The notes below the pieces were generated by a model. It ran no database searches. It saw nothing but the letters and a program-made list of their open reading frames with translations, and was not told where the DNA came from. A stretch of 24,286 bases of DNA from an uncultured Collinsella sp. GTDB lineage: Bacteria > Actinomycetota > Coriobacteriia > Coriobacteriales > Coriobacteriaceae. Below are positions 1 through 6,383 of the stretch, piece by piece. Location: the NCBI GenBank assembly GCA_958348225.1, contig CATVYG010000037.1, positions 1 through 24,286 of the forward strand, given 5' to 3'. Both the position numbers and the translations under genes were made by a program. Each line of letters opens with the position of its first letter. Positions within the stretch are counted from its first letter, which is position 1.

Positions 1-40
1 ATCTTGAACACCTTTCGCTCTTAACTAGGTGTCCAATTCA

Positions 41-964
41 TCATACCCACTCCAAGGCCGCAAGGGCCTGATTCCGGTACTCCTCCGGGGTCAGGCCCTT
101 CAATCTTACCTGCCTCCGGCTCGTGTTCCAGTGGACTATGTATTCCTCCAGGTCGCGTTTGAAATCCTCGAACGTCTTCCACTCGCGGCCCCTGTAGAAC
201 TCGTCCTTGCCGTGGCCGAAGAGCTGCTCGGTGGCGGCATTGTCGATGCAGTTCGCCTTCCTGGACATGCTCTGGACGATACCGGCGGCCTCGAGCCTGG
301 ATGTGTATGAGGCGTGCTGGTACTGCCAGCCCCGGTCCGAGTGCATGGTCGGGGCGGCGCCCTCGGGGATCTTGGACAGCAGCTCGTCGAGCATCCTCGC
401 CTGCTGGGCCATGTCGGGCGTGGTCGATATGTCGCTCGCCACGATCTCCTTGGTGCAGAAGTCCAGCGTCGGGGCCCAGTAGGCCTTGCCGCCAGCCACC
501 TTGAACTCGGTGACGTCCGTCCCCAGCTTCTGGCACAGGGCCCCGGCGTCGAAATCCCTCGCGATCACGTTCTCGAACGTTCTGCCGACGACGCCCTTGT
601 ACGAGTTGTACCTGTGGTAGGCCGTCTCGCGTCTGATGCCGCAGCGAATCCCCATCTCGCGCATCATCTTGAGCACGGTCTTGTCGGCTATCACGGCCCC
701 CTCTTCCGCCCTGAGGCACATCGCTATCTGCCGGTGCCCGCAGCCGTTGGCGGTGCGCGAGAAGATCTCGGCGGCCGCCTCCCGGAGCTCGGCGCGCGTG
801 GGCCTCGGCGGGTGCGCGAGGGCGTAGTAGTAGGTCGACCGCTTGAGCTCGGCGCATGCGAGCAGGCGCCCGAGCGCGTGCCCCTCGGCGCGCAGGGCCG
901 CGACCGCTTCGGCCTTCGCCCTGGTCAGAGCCCGTCCCTCTCGACCAGGGCGCGTAATTTTTTT
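41..964 (-). CDS. IS3-family transposase OrfB, made by -1 frameshift from OrfA
   Basis: This is the catalytic half of the transposase, with an N-terminal HTH_21-like segment (around RSTYYYALAHPPRPTRAEL) and an rve integrase core. The DDE triad is intact: Asp in GTDVTEF, Asp in HSDRGWQYQ and Glu in DNAATEQLF, with exactly 35 residues between the second Asp and the Glu, as the family requires. The frame stays open from the stop at 41 up to a run of seven A on the coding strand (958-964). Its first in-frame ATG (721) falls inside the conserved region and no other ATG, GTG or TTG lies upstream. It is therefore most likely translated only as an OrfA-OrfB fusion of about 455 residues after -1 slippage on A AAA AAA. 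No inactivating stop or deletion is seen, so the element may be active. Confidence 0.85.
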   Translation of the reverse strand, partial: KKITRPGREGRALTRAKAEAVAALRAEGHALGRLLACAELKRSTYYYALAHPPRPTRAELREAAAEIFSRTANGCGHRQIAMCLRAEEGAVIADKTVLKMMREMGIRCGIRRETAYHRYNSYKGVVGRTFENVIARDFDAGALCQKLGTDVTEFKVAGGKAYWAPTLDFCTKEIVASDISTTPDMAQQARMLDELLSKIPEGAAPTMHSDRGWQYQHASYTSRLEAAGIVQSMSRKANCIDNAATEQLFGHGKDEFYRGREWKTFEDFKRDLEEYIVHWNTSRRQVRLKGLTPEEYRNQALAALEWV

Positions 965-1416
965 AGGTAGGCCACCTCGGCCTCGAGCCTACGGCACCGC
1001 TCCTCGAGCTCCTCCTCGCGGGTCCGCGGCCTCGCCCTGGAACCGCTCGGCCGGCCCTTGGGCCTCGGGCGCAGGGCCTCCGCGCCGCCCTCGCGGTATA
1101 GCGCGCACCACTTCTTGAGCGGCGACATCGACATTATGCCGAACGCCGCCATCGCCTCGGTCTTCGTCATGCCGCCGTCGACGACGGCGGAGGCGGCGGC
1201 GACCTTCTGCTCGTATGTGTACCTGCCCTGCTTTCCGTCCATGCGCAGCAGCACCTCGCTCCCGAATGCGCGGTATATCTCCTGCCATCTTCTCACGGCT
1301 TCCGCGGGAAGCGAAAGGGCAATCGCGGCAGATTTATACCCGTGTCCGAGCTCGAAGAGCCCTATGGCCGCCTTCCTGGCCTCGACATCATGCTTCACCC
1401 TCAAATCAACGCGCAT
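925..1416 (-). CDS. IS3-family transposase OrfA (HTH DNA-binding protein)
   Basis: This 163-residue protein has two helix-turn-helix-like segments (roughly residues 20-60 and 70-110) followed by a basic linker and a C-terminal heptad-rich stretch (EEELEERCRRLEAEVAYL) typical of the OrfA leucine zipper. In IS3 elements OrfA binds the terminal repeats and its zipper drives multimer formation. The slippery A7 run at 958-964 lies about 11 codons before its stop, overlapping OrfB. The start at 1416 is preceded by GGGAGG about 8 nt upstream. That Shine-Dalgarno sequence lies in the 3' arm of a 13-bp hairpin (1424-1457), which should restrain translation from outside transcripts. Confidence 0.85.
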   Translation of the reverse strand: MRVDLRVKHDVEARKAAIGLFELGHGYKSAAIALSLPAEAVRRWQEIYRAFGSEVLLRMDGKQGRYTYEQKVAAASAVVDGGMTKTEAMAAFGIMSMSPLKKWCALYREGGAEALRPRPKGRPSGSRARPRTREEELEERCRRLEAEVAYLKKLRALVERDGL

Positions 1417-1423
1417 AAAGAAA

Positions 1424-1457
1424 GCCTCCCATTTCTCATGTCCAAGAAATGGGAGGC
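1424..1457 (-). promoter_or_regulatory. Hairpin sequestering the OrfA ribosome-binding site
   Basis: GCCTCCCATTTCT (1424-1436) and AGAAATGGGAGGC (1445-1457) are a perfect 13-bp inverted repeat with an 8-nt loop. On the minus strand the 3' arm carries GGGAGG, the only good Shine-Dalgarno sequence for OrfA. A transcript entering from argS would form the hairpin and hide this site, whereas a transcript starting inside the arm would not. Such protection from read-through transcription is known for several insertion sequences (for example IS10 and IS50); here it is inferred from position. Confidence 0.6.
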
Positions 1458-1525
1458 AGTTCAGTGGGAGATCGGGCTTTCAAGGCTCAGTTAAACCAAA
1501 CTTGCGCAGTCAAATGACTCGCAGA

Positions 1526-3379
1526 TTACATCTGCTCGGGCGCGGAAACGCCAACGAGGGTGAGCACCAGGGCGAGCGCCACGCGGACGGCATCGCAAGC
1601 GGCCAGACGGGCACGCGAAAGCTCGGGGTCGACGGGACGGCCCTCGCTCGGCAGCACCTGGCAGGCAGCGTAGAAGCTGTGGAAGTCGCCGGCAAGCTCC
1701 TCGGCAAAGTGCGTCAGACGGAACGGGGCGCGGTCGCGAGCGCAGCTGGCGATGAGGTCGGTGAGCTCGTTGAGCTTGCGCGAAAGGGCGAGCTCGGTCG
1801 GGTCGGTCAGCAGCGAGTAATCGACGTTCTCACCGATGGCCTTGGCGGCGACGGTCTTCATGCCCATCTCGTCAGCCTGCTCGGGCGTAACGTCAGCGGC
1901 ACGGCGCAGGATGGAGCACACGCGGGCGTGAGCGTACTGCACGTAGTACACCGGGTTGGAGTTATCGCGCTTCTTAACAGCCTCAATATCGAAGTCGACC
2001 ATCTGGTTGGAGCTCTTGGAGATGAGCGTGTAGCGAGCGGCATCGGAGCCGACCTCGTCGACGAGCTCCTGCAGGGTCACCATGGTGCCCTTGCGCTTGG
2101 ACATACGGACGGGCTTGCCGTTACGCAGCAGGTTGACGAGCTGGCCCAGCAGAACCTCAAACTTGCCGGGATAGCCAAGAGCGTCGCAGACGCAGCGGAC
2201 GCGCTCGATGTAGCCGTGGTGGTCGGCACCCCAGATGTCGATGACGTGGTCGACGCGCTGGAACTTATCCCAGTGATAGGCAACGTCGGAGGCGAAGTAG
2301 GTGTACTCGCCGTCGGACTTGATCAGGACGCGGTCCTTGTCGTCGCCCAAGTCGGTGGAGCGGAACCACAGGGCACCGTCCTTGGTGTAGAGATAGCCCA
2401 TCTTGTCGAGCTTCTCAAAAGCGCGGTCGACGGCGGAGGTGCCGGCGGTCTCGCCCTCGGTGTCCTTCACATACAGCGAGCGCTCGGAGAACCAACGATC
2501 GAAGTCGCAATTGACGGCGTGGCAGAGGTCGCGCATGTTGTCGACCATCTTTACATAGCCGCGCTCGCGGAAGCTCTCCATGCGCTTCTGCGGATCGGCG
2601 TTGACCCACTTATCGCCGTCGGTGCGCCAGAACTCGGCGGCCTCGTCGATGATGTAGTCGCCGCCGTAGGAGTCCTTGCCCAGAGTCTCGGCAAAGTTGT
2701 CCTGGTACGGATGGGTCTCGGGGTGCTCGTCGTTCTCGTCGGCAACAAAGGCGTCGCGGTCTGCGATCAGCAGCTTGTGAGCCTCGTCGATATCCACACC
2801 CTGCTTGGCGATGATGTCGGCAAGCTGCATATAGCGCGTGCTGATGGAGTTGCCGAAGGTGTTCATCTGAGAGCCGTGGTCGTTGATGTAGAACTCACGC
2901 TGGATGTCGTAACCGGCGTGGTCCATAACGCGGCAGAGCGAGTCGCCCAGCGCGGCCCAGCGGCCGTGGCCGATGTGCATGGGGCCGACGGGGTTGGCGG
3001 AAACGAACTCAACCTGGGTCTTCAGGCCACCACCGACGTTGGACTTAGCGAAGTCCATGCCCTTCTCGCGAGCCTCGCCAAAGATGGCGTTCTTGACGGC
3101 GACGGAGAGGTAGAAGTTGATGAAGCCGGGGCCTGCGATCTCGACCTTCTCGATCGCGGGATCCTCGGGCATATGGGCAACGATGGCCTCGGCGATCTTG
3201 CGCGGGGCGCAGTGGGCCAGCTTGGCGGACTTCAGGGCCATGGTAGAGGTCCACTCGCCATGAGAAGTGTCAGCCGGTCGCTCGATAGCGCAATCGTCAA
3301 GTTCAAATGCGGAAAGGTCGCCGGCCTCCTGGGCCGCAGCAAGCGCAGCGCGTACCAGCTCTTCAATCTTCTCGGGCAT
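1526..3379 (-). CDS. argS: Arginyl-tRNA synthetase
   Basis: This is the class I aminoacyl-tRNA synthetase that charges tRNA-Arg with arginine in the cytoplasm. The 617-residue length is usual for the family. Visible features, in order, are an N-terminal Add-1-type domain with GPGFINFYLS, the HIGH signature within SANPVGPMHIGHGR (HIGH at about residues 135-138), the KMSKS-equivalent MSKRKGT (about 426-432) and a C-terminal DALR anticodon-binding domain. I chose the ATG at 3379 because AAGGAGG stands 5-6 nt upstream. A longer frame to 3469 is open but lacks a ribosome-binding site and would run over the proposed promoter at 3447-3475. The gene is monocistronic in this view. An IS3-family element lies just past its stop, and no clear terminator of its own is visible in the 60 bp between them. 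Confidence 0.97.
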   Translation of the reverse strand: MPEKIEELVRAALAAAQEAGDLSAFELDDCAIERPADTSHGEWTSTMALKSAKLAHCAPRKIAEAIVAHMPEDPAIEKVEIAGPGFINFYLSVAVKNAIFGEAREKGMDFAKSNVGGGLKTQVEFVSANPVGPMHIGHGRWAALGDSLCRVMDHAGYDIQREFYINDHGSQMNTFGNSISTRYMQLADIIAKQGVDIDEAHKLLIADRDAFVADENDEHPETHPYQDNFAETLGKDSYGGDYIIDEAAEFWRTDGDKWVNADPQKRMESFRERGYVKMVDNMRDLCHAVNCDFDRWFSERSLYVKDTEGETAGTSAVDRAFEKLDKMGYLYTKDGALWFRSTDLGDDKDRVLIKSDGEYTYFASDVAYHWDKFQRVDHVIDIWGADHHGYIERVRCVCDALGYPGKFEVLLGQLVNLLRNGKPVRMSKRKGTMVTLQELVDEVGSDAARYTLISKSSNQMVDFDIEAVKKRDNSNPVYYVQYAHARVCSILRRAADVTPEQADEMGMKTVAAKAIGENVDYSLLTDPTELALSRKLNELTDLIASCARDRAPFRLTHFAEELAGDFHSFYAACQVLPSEGRPVDPELSRARLAACDAVRVALALVLTLVGVSAPEQM

Positions 3380-3721
3380 AGATCCTCCTTGTGTTAAAGC
3401 CCCCGAGCTCTTGGTCACTCGTAGGGCAAAAGCCAGAGTTTGTAGCACTCTATCACAAGCGACAGGCACTGTCGCAGGGTAAAGCTAATAGATATTGCAT
3501 ATGCACAAAAATGACTACAGCTTGTATGGAGTCCCTCAAAGATGCCAGTCTGCCTGCAGATTATGCAGGCGTTGAAAATGCATAAAGGTGTGAATGAGCT
3601 GCGTCTGTTATCGAATACTCTTACCTATCAGAGTTGTGTGCTTTTCCTGCATAAAGTAAGGGTTTGCGCACGTCAACGTGTTATTCTAGACATACGTAAA
3701 TTCGTATAAGTTGGAGGTAGC
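3380..3721. other. 342-bp divergent gap between argS and the CarD-like gene
   Basis: No gene is seen here. Besides the argS promoter region it contains an AT-rich stretch with five copies of TGCATA or its complement (3496-3501, 3500-3505, 3562-3567, 3579-3584, 3649-3654). It also has an inverted repeat of GCCTGCA and TGCAGGC (3552-3558 and 3564-3570, 5-bp spacer). Two of the copies are longer direct repeats, TGCATAAAG. The pattern suggests transcription-factor binding sites. The promoter of the downstream plus-strand gene must lie near 3664-3700, but I see no convincing -35 and -10 pair. Confidence 0.5.
3447..3475 (-). promoter_or_regulatory. Probable argS promoter with embedded operator-like palindrome
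   Basis: On the minus strand GCGACA (3470-3475) and TAGAGT (3447-3452) are separated by 17 bp, and each matches the sigma-70-type consensus at four of six bases. A perfect inverted repeat with 7-bp arms, GCGACAG (3459-3465) and CTGTCGC (3469-3475), occupies the -35 element and spacer, a classic repressor position. Start-site and regulator are inferred. Confidence 0.45.
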
Positions 3722-4207
3722 ATGTTCTCAATCGGTCAACACGTCATTCATCCGGGCCAGGGAGTCTGCACCGTCGTCGGTTTTAGGGACGACACACCGC
3801 AGCCCATGCTGCTGCTCGAGACCAAGCAGGGACATGCGCAGACGATCCTCATGTACCCCGTGGCGCAGGCCGACCGTTTGCACGCCGCCATCTCGCAGCA
3901 AGATGCCGAGCACCTGCTGAGCCACTATGACGAGCTGGAGTGCGACACCTTTACCGAGCGCAACAGCTCGCTTGAGGAGACACACTTTAAGCAGCAGCTC
4001 AAGCTGGGCGCGCCCGAGACGGTCCGCGTGGCAAAGACCATGATGCACCGCATTCGCCAGGCCGAGGAAGCTGATAAAAAACCCAGCTCCTACTACATGC
4101 GCGTACTCAAGGAGGCCAAACGCCGCTCCATCGAGGAGTTCGCCGTGGCCTTGGGCGTCACCGAGGAGGACGCCGAAGCCCGCCTAGCCCAAGCCGCCCT
4201 CAACTAA
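3722..4207 (+). CDS. CarD/CdnL-family transcription regulator
   Basis: This 161-residue protein begins with the CarD_CdnL_TRCF RNA-polymerase-interacting domain: FSIGQHVIHPGQGVCTVVGF matches the family's G-x-x-V-x-H-P-x-x-G-V pattern over residues 1-60. The C-terminal part (about residues 60-160) is helical and rich in charged residues (KPSSYYMRVLKEAKRRSIEE), as in the DNA-binding helical domain of CdnL. Family members bind the RNA polymerase beta subunit and stabilise open promoter complexes, often at rRNA promoters. The ATG is set by GGAGG five bases upstream. A repeat-type terminator follows 14 bp after the stop. It could instead be a more distant paralogue of CdnL, since many Coriobacteriia carry several CarD-like proteins. 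Confidence 0.85.
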   Translation: MFSIGQHVIHPGQGVCTVVGFRDDTPQPMLLLETKQGHAQTILMYPVAQADRLHAAISQQDAEHLLSHYDELECDTFTERNSSLEETHFKQQLKLGAPETVRVAKTMMHRIRQAEEADKKPSSYYMRVLKEAKRRSIEEFAVALGVTEEDAEARLAQAALN

Positions 4208-4220
4208 CCCATCCGCGCCA

Positions 4221-4261
4221 AAAACCACCACAAAGGGGACAGGCACCTTTGTGGTGGTTTT
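4221..4261. terminator. Dispersed repeat hairpin, copy 1; terminator of the CarD-like gene
   Basis: AAAACCACCACAAAGG (4221-4236) pairs perfectly with CCTTTGTGGTGGTTTT (4246-4261) around the loop GGACAGGCA. A 16-bp stem with a T-rich tail on both strands makes a bidirectional intrinsic terminator. It is one of six copies in this window with nearly the same loop. Confidence 0.9.
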
Positions 4262-4277
4262 CTTGTTCTAGTAGTAT
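4249..4277 (+). promoter_or_regulatory. Candidate promoter of the HD-domain gene, -35 inside the repeat hairpin
   Basis: TTGTGG (4249-4254) and TAGTAT (4272-4277) stand exactly 17 bp apart upstream of the HD-domain gene. The -35 hexamer is part of the 3' arm of the repeat terminator, so the repeat may both end the CarD-like transcript and supply a promoter element to the next gene. No start site has been measured. Confidence 0.4.
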
Positions 4278-4315
4278 TCATTCTTATCGATACCCACGAG
4301 CACAAGGAGTCTGTT

Positions 4316-4915
4316 ATGTCAGAGCCGCTTACCGCCGGAATCACCCGCGACCGCGCGTTCGAACTGCTCAACGAGCACAACAAGGACCCGTTCCACATCA
4401 CCCATGGCGAGACGGTCGAGGGCACTATGCGCTACTTTGCGCGCGAGTTCGACCCCGAGAACGAGGAGTTTTGGGGCACCGTCGGTCTGCTGCACGACCT
4501 GGATTGGGAGGAGCATGAGGACGACCCCATGAACCACACCATCTATGCTGCCGAGATTCTTGAGGGCGAAGGTGCGTCTCCCGAGCTCATTCGCGCCATC
4601 CAAACGCACACGTCCGACTTCAACACCTCGCTGCCCAAACCCGAGCTGCAGATGGAAAAGATCCTGTTTGCCTGCGATGAGCTCACCGGCCTGATCGGCG
4701 CTGCAGTCATCATGCGTCCGAGCAAGAGCGTTATGGACTTTACGACCAAGTCGCTCAAGAAGAAGTTCAAGGACAAGCGCTTTGCCGCTGGCTGTTCGCG
4801 CGACGTGATTACGCAGGGCGCCGAGATGCTGGGTTGGGAGCTACCCGAACTCTTTGACCGCACCATCGCGGCCATGCAGTCCTTCGCCCCCGACCGCGAT
4901 ACCTTCCAGGCCTAA
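4316..4915 (+). CDS. HD-domain metal-dependent hydrolase
   Basis: This 199-residue soluble protein has an HD-type metal-binding core: His27 and His30 in HITHGE, the His60-Asp61 doublet in LLHDLDWEEHEDDP, His74 in NHTIYAAEIL and His98 in IQTHTSD. HD proteins are phosphohydrolases acting on nucleotides, cyclic dinucleotides or other phosphate esters, and the substrate cannot be told from this sequence. A lysine-rich segment (SLKKKFKDKRF, about residues 145-155) follows. The start is supported by AAGGAG 7 nt upstream. It lies 55 bp after a repeat terminator and ends at a second copy shared with convergent proA, so it is probably a single-gene unit. Confidence 0.8.
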   Translation: MSEPLTAGITRDRAFELLNEHNKDPFHITHGETVEGTMRYFAREFDPENEEFWGTVGLLHDLDWEEHEDDPMNHTIYAAEILEGEGASPELIRAIQTHTSDFNTSLPKPELQMEKILFACDELTGLIGAAVIMRPSKSVMDFTTKSLKKKFKDKRFAAGCSRDVITQGAEMLGWELPELFDRTIAAMQSFAPDRDTFQA

Positions 4916-4930
4916 CCGCCCACGCCACCT

Positions 4931-4971
4931 AAAACCACCACAAAGGAGAAAGGCACCTTTGTGGTGGTTTT
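4931..4971. terminator. Dispersed repeat hairpin, copy 2; shared terminator of HD gene and proA
   Basis: AAAACCACCACAAAGG (4931-4946) pairs with CCTTTGTGGTGGTTTT (4956-4971) around the loop AGAAAGGCA. It lies 15 bp after the HD-gene stop and 13 bp from the proA stop, between convergent genes. A and T runs on both sides suit termination in both directions. Confidence 0.9.
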
Positions 4972-4984
4972 TCTTGCGCGGGCG

Positions 4985-6271
4985 TTAGGGGCGGACCTGG
5001 CCGGTGCCGCGGAGCTTGTATTTGTAGGTGGTGAGGGCCTCGGCGGCGAAGGGTCCGCGGGCGTGGAGCTTTTGGGTCGAGATGCCGATCTCGGCGCCCA
5101 GGCCAAACTCGCCGCCGTCAGTGAAGCGCGTACTGGCGTTGGCGTACACGGCCGAGGCATCGACCGCATCCAGGAAGCGCTCGCAGGCGTCCACGTCCTC
5201 GGCAATGATGGCCTCGGAATGCATGGTGCCGTAGCGGTTGATGTGTGCGATGGCCTCGTCCTCGTTCGCCACGACCTTCACGCTCATCTCGAGCGCCAGA
5301 TACTCGCGGCCCCAGTCCTCCTCAGTTGCGGCAACAAAGTCATCGCCCTCGGCAAGACCGGCACCGGCGCAGGCGGCGCAGGCGGCCTCGTCGCCATGGA
5401 TCAGCACACCGTGGTCGTGCAAGACGGCCACTACCGCCGGCAAAAACGAATCTGCCACGGCGCGGTCGACCAGCAGCGACTCGGCGGCATTGCACACGCC
5501 CACGCGCTGGGTCTTGGCATTGACGATAATGTTGAGAGCTTTATCGAAGTCGGCGGATTCATGCACGTAAATGTGGCAGTTACCCGTGCCCGTCTCGATC
5601 ACCGGCACGAGCGACTCGCGCACGCAGCGCCGGATCAGGCCCGCACCGCCACGCGGAATGAGCACATCGACAATGCCGCGAAGCTTCATGAGCTCGCCGG
5701 TTGCCTCGCGGTCGGTAGACTCGATCATCGAGACGGCCTCGCGCGGGAAGCCCTGCGCCTCGAGGGCATCGGCCAACAACTCGGCAATCATGGCGCACGA
5801 GTGATAGGCCAGCGAACCGCCGCGCAGAATGCAGGCGTTGCCGGTGCGGATGCAGATGCCCGCGGCATCGGCCGTCACGTTGGGACGTGCCTCATACACC
5901 ATGGCGACCAGGCCCAGCGGCACGCTCACGCGGGTCAGGTCCACACCGCTTGCAAGCACGCGGTGGTCGAGCACGCGGCCGACGGGATCGGGCAGTTCGG
6001 CGAGCTTCTCCAAGCCGGCGGCCATGCCCTCGACGCGCTCGGGCGTCAAAAGCAGGCGGTCGAGCAGGCCGACCGAGGTGCCTGCATCACGCGCAGCGGA
6101 CATATCGAGCTCGTTAGCGGCGACGATGGAGTCGACACCGTTGCGCAGTGCTGCGGCCATGGCGCGCACGGCCTCCTGACGCTGCTCATCGCTCGCCGTG
6201 GCAAGCGAGGCCGACGCTGCCTTGGCGGCAACGGCAAGATCGTGGACATACGTGGCTATATCGACCGACAT
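4985..6271 (-). CDS. proA: Glutamate-5-semialdehyde dehydrogenase (gamma-glutamyl phosphate reductase)
   Basis: This enzyme carries out the second step of proline synthesis from glutamate: NADPH-dependent reduction of gamma-glutamyl phosphate to glutamate-5-semialdehyde. The 428-residue length matches the family. The catalytic cysteine sits in RVGVCNAAESLLV, and the family segments VYEARPNVT and GNACILRGG are clear, as is the C-terminal EIGISTQKLHARGP. The start at 6271 has AGGAGAAAGG about 7-10 nt upstream. Its kinase partner proB is on the same strand but 1.8 kb away, with an oppositely oriented hydrolase gene in between, so the usual proBA operon is split here. No proC is in the window. 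Confidence 0.96.
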   Translation of the reverse strand: MSVDIATYVHDLAVAAKAASASLATASDEQRQEAVRAMAAALRNGVDSIVAANELDMSAARDAGTSVGLLDRLLLTPERVEGMAAGLEKLAELPDPVGRVLDHRVLASGVDLTRVSVPLGLVAMVYEARPNVTADAAGICIRTGNACILRGGSLAYHSCAMIAELLADALEAQGFPREAVSMIESTDREATGELMKLRGIVDVLIPRGGAGLIRRCVRESLVPVIETGTGNCHIYVHESADFDKALNIIVNAKTQRVGVCNAAESLLVDRAVADSFLPAVVAVLHDHGVLIHGDEAACAACAGAGLAEGDDFVAATEEDWGREYLALEMSVKVVANEDEAIAHINRYGTMHSEAIIAEDVDACERFLDAVDASAVYANASTRFTDGGEFGLGAEIGISTQKLHARGPFAAEALTTYKYKLRGTGQVRP

Positions 6272-6314
6272 GGGCGGCCCTTTCTCCTAGAAGTTTGCAA
6301 CCATGGTAGCCGAT

Positions 6315-6345
6315 TTGCGCATGGCCTCGCCCGCGGCGGTAGAAT
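6315..6345 (+). promoter_or_regulatory. Candidate promoter of the S33 hydrolase gene
   Basis: TTGCGC (6315-6320) and TAGAAT (6340-6345) are separated by 19 bp and end about 40 bp before the ATG at 6384. The -10 is good, but the spacing is long, so the call is tentative. Confidence 0.35.
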
Positions 6346-6383
6346 TGGTCAAGCCGAAACACCGCAACGAACGGAAGACTCAC

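Larger units (their letters stand above)
5..1463 (-). mobile_element. IS3-family insertion sequence (IS150-like layout)
   Basis: This is a complete-looking IS3-family element about 1.46 kb long with the classic two overlapping frames: an HTH-bearing OrfA and a DDE integrase OrfB. The ends I propose both begin TGAAC when read inward (positions 5-9 on the plus strand, 1459-1463 on the minus strand). Beyond those five bases the inverted repeats match only weakly, so the left boundary is uncertain. The OrfA-side end, with CCCATTT followed by TTGGAC and then a hairpin, resembles what I remember of IS150 termini. No matching 3-4 bp target duplication is visible; only four bases precede the left end. 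The right end lies about 60 bp past the argS stop codon, so the insertion sits in the argS downstream spacer. Confidence 0.8.

Noticed and set aside
5..40. TGTCCAA near both ends of the insertion sequence as part of the terminal inverted repeats
   Set aside because: Both copies read in the same direction on the plus strand, so they are not inverted; only TGAAC matches as terminal sequence.
21..857. A 278-codon frame overlapping OrfB in another minus-strand frame
   Set aside because: The OrfB frame holds the exact DD(35)E triad; this one is Arg/Gly/Pro-rich noise.
1058..3397. A 779-codon open frame on the plus strand opposite argS
   Set aside because: It lies exactly antisense to argS and the IS OrfA, has the Val/Gly/Ala/Leu-rich look of a GC-rich shadow frame, and has no homologous motifs or ribosome-binding site.
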